From JBBQLG01 sp964251665 (GTDB taxonomy: Bacteria > Bacteroidota > Bacteroidia > Cytophagales > Spirosomataceae), in the NCBI GenBank assembly GCA_964251665.1, contig CAXUKO010000023.1:1-64000 (forward strand): a DNA stretch of 64,000 bases, in the 5' to 3' direction. Of the stretch, positions 44,812 to 54,494 are shown piece after piece (position 1 is the stretch's first letter; the number at the start of each line of letters is the position of its first letter). The position numbers and the translations under genes were made by a program. The notes under the pieces were generated by a model. It was not told the origin of the DNA and ran no database searches. It saw only the letters and a list, made by a program, of their open reading frames with translations.

Positions 44812-47319
44812 TCAGTTAAAACCACATTCCGGCTCCAGCCACTCCTGCCCCGGATCGATGGGCGCACCGTCGGGCGCGACTAAGGGTACAGTAGAAACGG
44901 CCATGTCGGGGTTCGATTCATACTGCTGAATCATCCAGTACAGGAAGTCGGGATACTCGTGCGGATAACCGATGGCATTAACCTGCTCACGGGCATACGT
45001 CTTCTTGATTTTCATGACCGCCTTGTGAGCCGCAGCCCGCACGGTTCCATCATTATCTTTCCCCGCAGCCAGTTGAATCAGGTGCTCCAGCACTTTTTGC
45101 TGTGTCATCTGCCGAATCTGATTCTCGGTAGTGGCCTTTGTCCGGCGTTGCTTATAGACTTGTTTATCACCAAAGGTTGTCTCAATGAGCCTGGCTATTA
45201 CCTGGTCCAGACTCAGCAGATTACCGCCCCAGACCAGCGGTTGCTGCACCAGCCGGGCGCAGCGCTCCGGGTTCAGGAGCAGCCGTAACGTCATACCCAC
45301 GGCGGCTTCGGGTGGCCCCATCGGGTCGAAGGTAATACCCGTATGCCGTTTGAAGGTCTCCCGCGGATTAGCGGGTATACCAAACGCCCGGGGCGGAATC
45401 AGCACCAGAATTTTGGGGTTCACAGCCAGCTGTGCCGGTGAAAGTGTGTTTAATACCTCGTCCAATGCCTTTTGCTGCTCTTCCGCCGAAACGGCTTTGG
45501 CAACTACCTGTCCATCACCCCGCAGCGCATAGCTGTAATCCTGCCCGCCAATGAGCTTAACGGCGGCTTCGACCTGGTAGCGGTGGAACATATACATCGG
45601 CACCAGCACTTCTTCCAGATTGGCCATTGGCATTCCCATTGGAATTTTAGCGTCGGAGAAGTTATCAAGCGCAATGCGCCGGATTTTCATGACACGGCTT
45701 AATTCATCGGCGGCATCAGGACCACTATCCCACAGGTGGGTTTTAGGGTGGGCGCTGCCTTCGGGACGAGCGTCCTGATCGCTCAGAAACTTCAGGCCTT
45801 TTTGCAGGTAGCCGGAAATAATTTTATCGAGTTCGGCTTTCTCATCCGTCCCGGCGGGAAACTCACGGTAAGCGAAGTTAATGGCCACTTTATCCCAGTC
45901 GCCGATGTTTTTGGCGTAGGCGTTAGCCAGACTCAGCTTGTTGTTATCCACAATATCAACCTGCGGATGTGGATAATCCATCACCGACGCCCGGTTGTTG
46001 GTGCTCGCAATGTAGTTATGGGGCAGTCCCAGCGTATGGCCCACCTCGTGCGCGGCCAGTTGCCGAAGCCGTTCGATGGACATCTTCATCAGGTCAGCGG
46101 TATCGGCGGCCATAGCGGTGAAATTCCCAACCAGCCCCTGCGCAATCAGATAATCCTGCCGCACCCGCAGCGACCCCAGTGTAACCTTGCCTTTGATGAT
46201 TTCGCCCGTGCGCGGATCGGTGATGCTGGCTCCGTACGACCAGCCCCGCGTGGAGCGATGCACCCACTGAATCAGGTTGTATCGCACGTCCATCGGGTCA
46301 GCATCGGGCGGGAGTAACTTCACCTGAAAAGCGTTTTTATACCCAGCCGCTTCAAAGGCCTGATTCCACCACGACGTTCCCTCAATCAGCGCCGACCGGA
46401 TGGGTTCGGGCGCACCGGGGTCCATGTAGTAGATAATCGGCTTAACGGCTTCGCTGACGGCGGCCGACGGGTCTTTCTTCTGCAACCGGTGCCGCGTGAT
46501 GTACCGTTTGGTGATCGGCTCGCCAACGGGCGATGCGTAATCAAAGAAGTCGATAGCGCCTAAACCGGCCCGTGGATCGAACAGGCGGGGTTTGTAGTTG
46601 TTATCCGGCAACTGAACAAAGGAATGATGTTGCCGCATGGTAACGGCCGTCGGCGTCGGCACAACCTGCCGGAGGTACTGCCCCGGATTATCGCCGGTGA
46701 TGGTGATGGTGGCCTCAAATTCGGTATTCTGCGGAAACGCTTTCGTGTGAGGCAGGTACAGTGCGCACCGCATCGGGTCGATTTTATAGCTTCCCTGCCG
46801 GGTCTGCGAAATGGCCGGGATAGCGCCCGCAGCGTCCTGCATCAGAAAGGGCGTCAGGTCGACCAGTACCCGACCGTCTGCCTCCGCCACTATATCAAAC
46901 CCGGCATGAACCGATTGCGCGAATGACTCCTCTACGGCCCGACGCTCCAGCGAATCGCGGCTCAGGGCGCGGTAACTGTAATTCGGTTCGATCATGAGCA
47001 CCCTCGGCCCGGAGCGCACGAATTTAACAATGTGCTCCTGCCCGAGTCGGCCCCGGTCCAGTCCAATATCGTTGGAGCCAACGCCCTGCGCCAGCGTGGG
47101 GTAATAGAGTAATTCCGTATCGAACCGGTCAATTTCGAGCCAGATTTTTCCTTTTTTTGGGTCGTAATAAAAGGTGAGGAAACCGGGCCGTTTCTCCATA
47201 CTGGCGGTGAAAGTGGCGATGGATGGCGGGTTGGCCGGAGTTGGTTGCGTTGCGGCAGGTTGCGCCTTTGCCAAACAAATAAGAAGTAGAAAGCAAAAAG
47301 CCAGTACGAGTTTGCGCAT
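44812..47319 (-). CDS. Exported zinc metalloprotease (DUF5117/DUF5118 type)
   Basis: This 835-residue protein has a signal peptide (LVLAFCFLLLICLAKAQ), a long N-terminal DUF5118/DUF5117-type region (RPGFLTFYYDPKKGKIWLEI, GQEHIVKFVRSGPRVLMIEP) and a metzincin-like zinc site at about residue 420: HEVGHTLGLPHN, with both His and the Glu in place. A C-terminal domain follows, ending EWLEPECGFN. Such proteases are abundant in Bacteroidota and presumably act in the periplasm or outside the cell. The substrate is unknown. Confidence 0.9.
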   Translation of the reverse strand: MRKLVLAFCFLLLICLAKAQPAATQPTPANPPSIATFTASMEKRPGFLTFYYDPKKGKIWLEIDRFDTELLYYPTLAQGVGSNDIGLDRGRLGQEHIVKFVRSGPRVLMIEPNYSYRALSRDSLERRAVEESFAQSVHAGFDIVAEADGRVLVDLTPFLMQDAAGAIPAISQTRQGSYKIDPMRCALYLPHTKAFPQNTEFEATITITGDNPGQYLRQVVPTPTAVTMRQHHSFVQLPDNNYKPRLFDPRAGLGAIDFFDYASPVGEPITKRYITRHRLQKKDPSAAVSEAVKPIIYYMDPGAPEPIRSALIEGTSWWNQAFEAAGYKNAFQVKLLPPDADPMDVRYNLIQWVHRSTRGWSYGASITDPRTGEIIKGKVTLGSLRVRQDYLIAQGLVGNFTAMAADTADLMKMSIERLRQLAAHEVGHTLGLPHNYIASTNNRASVMDYPHPQVDIVDNNKLSLANAYAKNIGDWDKVAINFAYREFPAGTDEKAELDKIISGYLQKGLKFLSDQDARPEGSAHPKTHLWDSGPDAADELSRVMKIRRIALDNFSDAKIPMGMPMANLEEVLVPMYMFHRYQVEAAVKLIGGQDYSYALRGDGQVVAKAVSAEEQQKALDEVLNTLSPAQLAVNPKILVLIPPRAFGIPANPRETFKRHTGITFDPMGPPEAAVGMTLRLLLNPERCARLVQQPLVWGGNLLSLDQVIARLIETTFGDKQVYKQRRTKATTENQIRQMTQQKVLEHLIQLAAGKDNDGTVRAAAHKAVMKIKKTYAREQVNAIGYPHEYPDFLYWMIQQYESNPDMAVSTVPLVAPDGAPIDPGQEWLEPECGFN

Positions 47320-47483
47320 AGAGACAAGGTTTGCGATGAAAGCCGCAAATTAGGCCCGAAACCCTTTCTTTCGGCGATTGTGTGCATTAAAACGCTGTTT
47401 TATTTATCTTTCCAGAGGAGGTTTGCTGTAGACAGGTCATAATCTGAATAGACATTTAACTCTATAAATCGACCTTACTGCTT

Positions 47484-48434
47484 TCAATTTGTGTACTTTT
47501 CAATCGTAACTAAATACATTCCGATATTATCATAGTAATACAAATCCCAGATACTTTTGTTGTTAATGCGTGGCCATTCATTTTTTCTGTTTAACCACTG
47601 TTTTCTGGCTTGACGTGATAAATGACCTGCGTCAGTAATTACATCTTCTCGTTGGGCCTTATCTATAAAATTTTTAACAAAATAAGCCGAGTCGCCTAAA
47701 TACGCAGTCTGTGCCTGTTTGCTACCGTTTAATACAAGATCGTTTACACACAACCAAAGCGTAACTGTTTTTCCGGTAGCATTGGGCTTATCAATCTGAT
47801 TACCGATATGAAACACACCACCATTAGCGTGAGGACGTGGATTATGAGCAGATGGCGCCATAGGGCCTTTAACATCACTAACGGGCAGAAAATAACCAAC
47901 CAGGTTTCCAATCAATAAATTATCATTTGCATCGTCATAATACTGACAAACCAGCAGCGAACTACGATCAATTCCGTCAAGTTCAATATAGGGTGAACCG
48001 GCGGGCGTGTCCCAATTTACGACGGGCACTTTTTCCTGTTCAATTAGTTTTTCAGCCAGATGCACCTGTCCCGAAGCCTGAATACGAACCCGCTCACCGG
48101 GTTTTATTTCCAATTCCGTATTTACCCAGCATTTAGAAGCAGGCACCACAAAAACGGCACTCTTAAACTCATTGTTAGTGGCGATTGACGAAGAATGTAA
48201 GACAATTGCTCCGTTTGTACCGGGTATCTGTAATTCAAAATTATCCTTCCATACCCGGCGAAAATATTCCAGCAAACCAACAATCAGTAGTAAGACTATA
48301 AATAGCATGATCATTGCCCGAAACATTTGCTGATAGCTTTCCAACACCTTACGGAAACCTTCACGTATTTCTTCCCGAATACCTTTTTCCAGTTTTTGAG
48401 CCGTTTCCTTCCTCACTTCCTGTGCATTTTCCAT
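47484..48434 (-). CDS. Membrane-anchored protein with lectin-like domain
   Basis: A 316-residue protein. Residues 1-40 are a charged helix (KETAQKLEKGIREEIREGF), then one membrane helix at about 39-58 (AMIMLFIVLLLIVGLLEYF), then a beta-rich region outside. The stretch SKCWVNTELEIKPGERVRIQ, followed by ASGQVHLAE, recalls the PA-IL/LecA galactose-lectin beta-sandwich, whose members open with W-N-T-G and a similar strand pair. The similarity is limited and I would not assign sugar binding. No homologous neighbour gives context. Confidence 0.65.
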   Translation of the reverse strand: MENAQEVRKETAQKLEKGIREEIREGFRKVLESYQQMFRAMIMLFIVLLLIVGLLEYFRRVWKDNFELQIPGTNGAIVLHSSSIATNNEFKSAVFVVPASKCWVNTELEIKPGERVRIQASGQVHLAEKLIEQEKVPVVNWDTPAGSPYIELDGIDRSSLLVCQYYDDANDNLLIGNLVGYFLPVSDVKGPMAPSAHNPRPHANGGVFHIGNQIDKPNATGKTVTLWLCVNDLVLNGSKQAQTAYLGDSAYFVKNFIDKAQREDVITDAGHLSRQARKQWLNRKNEWPRINNKSIWDLYYYDNIGMYLVTIEKYTN

Positions 48435-48705
48435 ATGTGCACTTTATTTGCAAACGTGAACCGATTCTACGAATATACCCGACAGTCATTATACCATAAA
48501 CTACTGATTGCCAAAGTTTTATTTACCGGTTAAAGGCAACAATGACCGTTTTGTCAACTATTCATCGTTGGCGGTATCGGGCGGTATAATACTCTGCATT
48601 TTAGCCCCCAAATGACTTATTTATGAGCGGGCGACTTAAGTGCGGGACGCGTAGCGCCCGCTCAGGAAATTGTCTGATACTTTTATGGACTAACTCTGCC
48701 AAGCC

Positions 48706-49176
48706 ATGCCTTTTTCGTACCGCCCGTATACCACTCCCGACCACGACTCACTGCTGGCCATCTTCCGCCGAAACGTCCCGCAGTCGTTCGCCGACGATGA
48801 AATCGCGGATTTTGATGCGTTTCTGGCCAATCTACCCGGGCCCTATTACGTGGTGGAACTTGATGGGCAACTCATTGGTGCGTGTGGCTACGCGCTGCTG
48901 ACCAATACGCCCGACATTGCCCGAATCTGCTGGATTTTTGCCGACTCAGCCCAGCAAAACCGGGGGTTTGGCACCTTTATATTGACCACCATCGAAGCCG
49001 AATTACGAACGCTGCCGGGGGTAACCACAGTGGATGCCCGGTCGTCGCAGGTGGCTTACCGGTTTTTTGAGAAGAATGGCTATGCGCTCATTGAGACACA
49101 ATTCGATTATTGGGCACCGGGCTTTGATCTGTACTGGCTGCGGAAGCGGTTGCAACCCAATTTGGAGATGGTTTAG
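48706..49176 (+). CDS. GNAT family N-acetyltransferase
   Basis: The 156-residue protein has the GNAT acetyl-CoA fold: motif A reads IFADSAQQNRGFGTFILTTI (the Q/RxxGxG/A-type loop), with motif B near SSQVAYRFFEKNGYALI. It acetylates an amine on an unknown acceptor. It lies 59 bases upstream of the photolyase on the same strand. Confidence 0.88.
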   Translation: MPFSYRPYTTPDHDSLLAIFRRNVPQSFADDEIADFDAFLANLPGPYYVVELDGQLIGACGYALLTNTPDIARICWIFADSAQQNRGFGTFILTTIEAELRTLPGVTTVDARSSQVAYRFFEKNGYALIETQFDYWAPGFDLYWLRKRLQPNLEMV

Positions 49177-49235
49177 CAAACATCCGCCTTAGTCGTTCTG
49201 TTGACGACCTGTCCATTTAAACCCGTTACACCTGA

Positions 49236-50561
49236 ATGAGTACCCCTACCTCCCAACCTATTTCCATCTGCTGGCTCCGTCGCGATATGCGGCTTCATGA
49301 TAATGCCGCCCTGTATTACGCGCTTAAATCCGGCTATCCCGTGCTTGTGCTGTTTATCTATGACCGCGATATCCTCGATCAGTTGGACGATAAACGCGAC
49401 CGGCGCGTGGAGTTTATTCATAATCAGGTACTCGGTTTACAGGAACAGTTGACCGGCATGGCATCGACAATTCTGGCCCGTTATGGTCGGCCAGTTGACG
49501 TCTTTAAAGACCTGCTTCAGGAGTTCGACATTGCCGAAGTATACACCAACTACGACTACGAAACGTACGCTAAACTCCGCGACCGTGCCGTAGCCGGAAT
49601 GCTGGCCGAACACGGCATCGGGTTTAACGGCAGTTACAAAGACACGACGCTACTCGACCGCGACGAGGTTCGGAGTGGTGGCGGTGGGGCTTACACCGTC
49701 TTTACGCCCTATAGCAAAAATTGGCTCAGTAAACTGGAAGACCCGTTTCAGTTGAAATCGTACCCGACAGAGCAGTACTTCAACCACTTTTATAAAACGA
49801 GTCCACAAGGTATTCCGACGCTGGCCGAGATGGGTTTTGAACCCCTGGGCGAAGCGTTCCCGAAACCGGTTGTCGACGATGCATTGCTGAAGACGTATCA
49901 GGAAATGCGTGACTTCCCGGCCCGAACCGGTACCAGCGAATTGGGTATTCACCTGCGGTTTGGCACGATCAGCATTCGCGATCTGGCTCGTCAGGCGCGG
50001 GCCAGCAGCGACACATTTTTAAAAGAACTGGCCTGGCGGGATTTTTACTTTCAGGTACTCGAACACTTCCCGCATGTAGAGCATCACGCGTTCCGGCGCG
50101 AGTATGACAACATCCGATGGCGCAACAACGAGGACGAGTTCGAGAAGTGGTGTCTGGGGCAAACGGGTTACCCGCTGGTTGACGCGGGGATGCGGCAACT
50201 GAACGAAACCGGCTGGATGCACAACCGCGTCCGCATGGTAACGGCCAGTTTCTGCGTGAAGCACCTGCTTATCGACTGGCGGTGGGGCGAGGCTTATTTT
50301 GGCAAAAAACTGCGCGATTATGACCTATCGGCCAACAACGGCGGCTGGCAATGGGCAGCGGGGTCCGGTACTGATGCGGCTCCTTATTTTCGGGTCTTCA
50401 ATCCTACCCTACAAGCTCAGAAGTTCGATCCCAAAGGCGAATACATTCGGAAGTGGGTGCCGGAGTTCAACAGTCTGACTTACGCTAAACCCATTGTGGA
50501 GCACACCTTCGCGCGGCAACGGGTGCTGGAAGCGTATCAACAGGGATTGAAGAAGGTGTAG
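49236..50561 (+). CDS. phrB: Deoxyribodipyrimidine photolyase
   Basis: A 441-residue class I photolyase/cryptochrome-family protein that repairs cyclobutane pyrimidine dimers in light, using FAD. Markers are the N-terminal antenna domain (WLRRDMRLHDNAALYYAL), the FAD region (GTSELGIHLRFGTISIRDLA), the helical core ELAWRDFYFQVLEHFPHVE and the C-terminal signature GYPLVDAGMRQLNETGWMHN and NNGGWQWAAGSGTDAAPYFR. The Asn and Trp residues of the active site are all present. The gene ends before a hairpin pair in the gap to the transglycosylases. Confidence 0.95.
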   Translation: MSTPTSQPISICWLRRDMRLHDNAALYYALKSGYPVLVLFIYDRDILDQLDDKRDRRVEFIHNQVLGLQEQLTGMASTILARYGRPVDVFKDLLQEFDIAEVYTNYDYETYAKLRDRAVAGMLAEHGIGFNGSYKDTTLLDRDEVRSGGGGAYTVFTPYSKNWLSKLEDPFQLKSYPTEQYFNHFYKTSPQGIPTLAEMGFEPLGEAFPKPVVDDALLKTYQEMRDFPARTGTSELGIHLRFGTISIRDLARQARASSDTFLKELAWRDFYFQVLEHFPHVEHHAFRREYDNIRWRNNEDEFEKWCLGQTGYPLVDAGMRQLNETGWMHNRVRMVTASFCVKHLLIDWRWGEAYFGKKLRDYDLSANNGGWQWAAGSGTDAAPYFRVFNPTLQAQKFDPKGEYIRKWVPEFNSLTYAKPIVEHTFARQRVLEAYQQGLKKV

Positions 50562-50577
50562 GATGAGCCACTCAGTA

Positions 50578-50608
50578 GTTACGCCGTATCGTCAAGATAC
50601 GGCATAAC
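50578..50608. terminator. Hairpin after photolyase gene
   Basis: GCCGTATC (50583-50590) and GATACGGC (50596-50603) with loop GTCAA; the flanks extend the stem to 14 bp with one mismatch. It lies 16 bases beyond the photolyase stop. Confidence 0.55.
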
Positions 50609-50622
50609 TGGCCATCAGAGTT

Positions 50623-50660
50623 TAATGTGGTGTCGGGTTCTCAAACCCGACACCACATTA
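50623..50660. repeat. Palindromic repeat GTGGTGTCGGGTT, copy 1
   Basis: Arms 50623-50639 and 50644-50660 are perfect 17-bp complements with a CTCA loop, between convergent genes. The core is repeated at 57477-57506. It probably acts as a bidirectional terminator. Confidence 0.85.
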
Positions 50661-50661
50661 A

Positions 50662-51900
50662 TTACAGTTTAAACTGCACAAGCCAACCCGGCTTAACGAC
50701 TTTAGGCAGCGGAACGCCGGATAAACCGGTAGCCGGGTTCATGGCGGTCAGTTGTAAAAGAACTACCTCTTTTGTGGCCGCCGAGATGGCTTTTGTCGCC
50801 CGAAAGTAGATAGTACCCCGGTCATCGACATCATCCACAACAGCATAGAGAGCATCCCCGGCTTTGAGGTCGTTATCCTCAACCTGAGCGTCCCGGGTCA
50901 TTACAAACGCCCAGCTTTGGCCCATTTTCAGTGAACCGGCTTTCAGCAGCCGAGCTTCAACATCGCCGGTAAATATCGGTGCCATTGCCGGTCTCGTTTT
51001 CAGCATATTCACCAGCAGGCTATCCATAAGCTGGGCTTCGCTGCCCGCAGACGGTTTAGATGATTCGATCAGCACACCTACCGGCTCCGTATCCTGATCG
51101 TTGAGCCAGCCCATGCGCCGGGCCTGTTCACGTTCGCGTTCGTAGGGGTTATCCAGAAAGGCCATTGGCCCGGCGGCTAAACCGGCGTAGCGGGCCGGAT
51201 TCGTGAACAATTCTTTAATGGCCACAATACGATACAGGTAATAGCTGGTTTCTTCGTTAAGGATCAATTGGTAGTAATCGCGCTGCCCCTGCCGGACCAT
51301 TTTGCGCTGAATCATACCCACCCCACCATTGTAGGCAGCCGCTACCAGCGTCCATGAGCCCAGATTGCGGTAGAGTACCTTCAGATACCGACAGGCCGCA
51401 TCGGTTGACTTCCGTAAATCCTGCCGTTCATCCAGTTCGGGTGTGATTTTCAGACCCATGTCCAGGGCCGTTTGGTCCATAAACTGCCAGTAGCCCACCG
51501 CCCCCGCCGACGATACGGCAGTTGCTTTCCAATCGCTCTCAACAATAGGCAGGTAGCGAAAATCGGCCGGGATATTATACTTGCGCAGGATTGGGTCAAT
51601 CTGGGCAAAATACGGGGCCGACCGTTGCCGGAGAGCCTCCAGGTGCCGGGCGTACCCACTGCTGCCCATTAAAGCGCTGGCCAGCTTTTGCGAAACCGAA
51701 GCCTGCTCTGTAGGTACCACTTCTCCGCAAAAATGTATGGCTCCCGCCCCCCTAGTAACCGGACGAACCTTGCCTGACGATTTAGGCAGGGGCCGGGCTG
51801 CCCTGGCTGGCTTTTCAGGTACCTGAGCCACAGCGGAGATGGCGAATAGACCCGTCAGAAGAAAAAGAAAGCCCTTAAGAAAGAATGCGTTACGAATCAA
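50662..51900 (-). CDS. Lytic transglycosylase, tandem paralogue 1
   Basis: This 412-residue exported murein lyase carries a signal peptide (FLKGFLFLLTGLFAISAVAQ), a conserved FCGE motif (IHFCGEVVPTEQASVSQKL) and an SLT domain at about 100-250: Glu in YLPIVESDWKATAVSS, then GYWQFMDQTALDMGL and AAAYNGGVGMIQ. The C-terminal part is soluble and unique. The start codon is TTG at 51900; no in-frame ATG exists before a stop upstream, and the signal peptide starts there. It is the last of three same-strand paralogues. Confidence 0.87.
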   Translation of the reverse strand: MIRNAFFLKGFLFLLTGLFAISAVAQVPEKPARAARPLPKSSGKVRPVTRGAGAIHFCGEVVPTEQASVSQKLASALMGSSGYARHLEALRQRSAPYFAQIDPILRKYNIPADFRYLPIVESDWKATAVSSAGAVGYWQFMDQTALDMGLKITPELDERQDLRKSTDAACRYLKVLYRNLGSWTLVAAAYNGGVGMIQRKMVRQGQRDYYQLILNEETSYYLYRIVAIKELFTNPARYAGLAAGPMAFLDNPYEREREQARRMGWLNDQDTEPVGVLIESSKPSAGSEAQLMDSLLVNMLKTRPAMAPIFTGDVEARLLKAGSLKMGQSWAFVMTRDAQVEDNDLKAGDALYAVVDDVDDRGTIYFRATKAISAATKEVVLLQLTAMNPATGLSGVPLPKVVKPGWLVQFKL

Positions 51901-51955
51901 AATAAAGTTCTGGATAGTCTGTCAACCAACGTAAAACCGAGTGCTTCTGTTCGGC

Positions 51956-53155
51956 CTACAACACTTTCCAGGTCAGAATCCAGCCCGCTTTCACCTGATC
52001 CACGTCGGGTATTTTGATACCAATACGCCCCGTTGACGCATCGACAGCCCCTAAAGCCAGATTGTACGTAGCGCGGTCAGTGGGAGAAAACAGTTTTTCG
52101 GCCCGCAGGTAAAGACGCCCGTTTTTGAGATCGATATCCTCCACGATAGCGTAAAGCCGGTCACCCTCCGCTACAGTCCGGCTGTCGGCAATGGCAGTGC
52201 GGGTAAGGTCAAATACCCAGACCTGACCACGCTGCAGACTACCCCCTTCGGTTAACCGGGCTTTGATGCCTCCCCGGAACACATCAGCCGCATTTGGCAA
52301 TGGAATTTCATCCGCAGCAACAACAGCTTTGGCATCGGTTGGCTGGCTGACAGCGGCTTCCGTCACTTCGTCAACAAACGATTCGGAAAGTAGAATGTCG
52401 TCAGACTGACCTGCCGATTCCGGCCGAAGCGGATCACGCAGACTCGCCAGTACGGTTTCGGGCAGGTAGTTCCCGTAGGAACGATAGTTGTCGAAAAGTT
52501 CTTTGAAGGCCAGAATCCGGTAAAGGTATTTACCTGTTTCGGCGTTAAGGCGGAGGTAATAATAGTCCCGCTGCTGTTGCCGCCGGATACTGCCCAGTAA
52601 GCGGCCAATGCCATTGTTATAAGCTGCTGCCGCCAGCGTCCAGGAGCCAAGCCGGTCATAGAGATACCGCAGGTACCGACAGGCTGCGTCGGTCGATTTT
52701 AACAAATTCCGCCGGTCGTCGTGTTTACTATCCACGCGCAGCCCCAGTTCACGGGCGGTTCCGGGCATAAACTGCCAGTAACCAGCCGCGCCCCGTGGCG
52801 ATGTAGCCGCGCCCAGTAGTGCGCTTTCCACTAAAGGAAGGTATTTAAAATCGGGGGGAATGTTATACCGGGCCAGTACCGGCTCAATCACCGGAAAAAA
52901 TGCAGACGCCCGTTGCCGGATACGGTACAGGGTCCGTGTTTGATCTACGTTCTGTACCAGCGCCGATACTAAGCGACGGGCTACAACCCCTTCGTGCACC
53001 GGTACAGATTCACCACAAAAGTAAACAGGCGGCAGTCCGGTCACGGCTATCAGTCCCTTACCGGGACCGGTGCCACTCAAACTGTCGCCTGCTCGAAACG
53101 ACATGCCCATACAAATCCAACAGGCCACAGCCAACCTCACTATCAGTACGTTCAT
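51956..53155 (-). CDS. Lytic transglycosylase, tandem paralogue 2
   Basis: The 399-residue protein has a signal peptide (IVRLAVACWICMGMSF), then VYFCGESVPVHEGVVARRL matching the FCGE region of its neighbours, and an SLT domain at about 95-240 with the catalytic Glu in YLPLVESALLGAATSP, GYWQFMPGTARELGL and AAAYNNGIGRLLG. A C-terminal domain of about 120 residues shares segments with paralogue 1 (for example IRFGGI/GDVEARLL and the GDRLYAIVEDID type) and is probably homologous. ATG at 53155. It lies 55 bases upstream of paralogue 1. Confidence 0.87.
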   Translation of the reverse strand: MNVLIVRLAVACWICMGMSFRAGDSLSGTGPGKGLIAVTGLPPVYFCGESVPVHEGVVARRLVSALVQNVDQTRTLYRIRQRASAFFPVIEPVLARYNIPPDFKYLPLVESALLGAATSPRGAAGYWQFMPGTARELGLRVDSKHDDRRNLLKSTDAACRYLRYLYDRLGSWTLAAAAYNNGIGRLLGSIRRQQQRDYYYLRLNAETGKYLYRILAFKELFDNYRSYGNYLPETVLASLRDPLRPESAGQSDDILLSESFVDEVTEAAVSQPTDAKAVVAADEIPLPNAADVFRGGIKARLTEGGSLQRGQVWVFDLTRTAIADSRTVAEGDRLYAIVEDIDLKNGRLYLRAEKLFSPTDRATYNLALGAVDASTGRIGIKIPDVDQVKAGWILTWKVL

Positions 53156-53255
53156 GTTACGGCTAAAAACAACTACACTGGCTGCAAATTAGACGCCAAA
53201 GACTGACTGAGTTCTGATTTGTACAGAAATAAAATTAAAACGTTTCTGATTTACG

Positions 53256-54341
53256 CTACACCCATTCCCAGAGGTGCATCAGCCGACGGCCAGTGCCGGG
53301 CTTTTTACGCAGGAAGCGGGGCCGTTTGAAACGCAGGACGACAATCCCCATGAGTTCATTAAACGGAAATCCAGCATGGCGGCTGTCCAGACCGGTTGGA
53401 TTTTCCAGTCCGGCGATAATCTTCTCCAGCCACTGTTGGGTAACGGAAGGCGTGTCCAGCACGGTGCGGTCAACGCGCGGCCCCCAGGTGGGATTTGTTT
53501 CAGCAACGGACGCCAGCACTGCTTCGACGGGTTGCGCAGAACCCGGTTTGACCGTCTTGTTCCAGCGGGGCAAGGGCCGGGTCAGGTTGGCCAGCGCGTT
53601 GGACGAGAGAATTTTTTTGTACCGGCGCGGGTTGGTCAGCAGTTCTTTGTAAGCCAGCACCCGAAACAGGTAATAACTGGTTTCGCGGTACAACCGCAGG
53701 TTGTAGTAGCTACGCTGACTTTGCTGCCGCATCCGCGCCTGAATCTGATTGATACCGCCATTGTAAGCAGCTGCAACCAGTGTCCAGGAGCCGAGGTGTT
53801 TGTAGAGATCCCGGAGGTGTTTACACACGGCAACGGTTGCCTTTGGCAGATCGTACCGCTCGTCGTTATCCCCCCCTACGCTCAGTCCCAATTCGCGGGC
53901 GGTGCCGGGCATCAGCTGCCAATACCCCGAAGCGCCCCTCGGTGACACACAATCATTAATGAACTCGCTTTCGGCGATGGGAAGAAACTTGAAATCACTG
54001 GGGATGTTGTACCGGCGAAGAATGGGCTCGATGATGGGAAAAAAATGAGCCGCCCGTTTGCGAATGTTAAACAGGCATTCTTCCTGATTACTCTGCGCCA
54101 TGAGCGTTTGCCGCCACCGGCGCAGTACAGAAGTTTGTGTAATCGGAACGGTTTCGCCACAAAATGATACGGGGTCAACCGTTTGTAGCGTATCGCCGTT
54201 GAGCAGTTTTGGCGTGTTGAGGGCATCGCCAAAAGAAAGCGTTCGACTGGTATCGGCAGTAGGGGCTGGCAACCAGCCTGCCAGTGCGATGCCCGGTTTC
54301 AGGGCAGCCATGAGCAGTGATAATCCGACTTCTTTAATCAA
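53256..54341 (-). CDS. Lytic transglycosylase, tandem paralogue 3
   Basis: This is a 361-residue exported lyase with the same plan: signal region (MIKEVGLSLLMAALKPGIAL), FCGE motif in VSFCGETVPITQTSVLRRW, and an SLT domain at about 90-235 with Glu in FLPIAESEFINDCVSP, GYWQLMPGTARELGL and AAAYNGGINQIQ. Its C-terminus is shorter and different from the other two. The start is most likely TTG at 54341, which puts a Lys before the hydrophobic stretch; ATG 54311 is the alternative. Confidence 0.85.
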   Translation of the reverse strand: MIKEVGLSLLMAALKPGIALAGWLPAPTADTSRTLSFGDALNTPKLLNGDTLQTVDPVSFCGETVPITQTSVLRRWRQTLMAQSNQEECLFNIRKRAAHFFPIIEPILRRYNIPSDFKFLPIAESEFINDCVSPRGASGYWQLMPGTARELGLSVGGDNDERYDLPKATVAVCKHLRDLYKHLGSWTLVAAAYNGGINQIQARMRQQSQRSYYNLRLYRETSYYLFRVLAYKELLTNPRRYKKILSSNALANLTRPLPRWNKTVKPGSAQPVEAVLASVAETNPTWGPRVDRTVLDTPSVTQQWLEKIIAGLENPTGLDSRHAGFPFNELMGIVVLRFKRPRFLRKKPGTGRRLMHLWEWV

Positions 54342-54366
54342 AACGTTCGTATTTGTTGTGGAACAT

Positions 54367-54391
54367 AAAGGCGGGCTTTTGGCCCGCCTTT
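54367..54391 (-). terminator. Rho-independent terminator after recQ
   Basis: AAAGGCGGGC and GCCCGCCTTT pair over 10 bp with a 5-base loop, 104 bases beyond the recQ stop and just upstream of transglycosylase 3. Confidence 0.75.
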
Positions 54392-54494
54392 CCCATGCCT
54401 GTTTAAAGGCACTCTTACGAAGTTAGTTGATTACGAGTATCTTACCAAATCATACGTCTACCAATTATCCAACGGCCCGCCCCGAAACAGGCGA

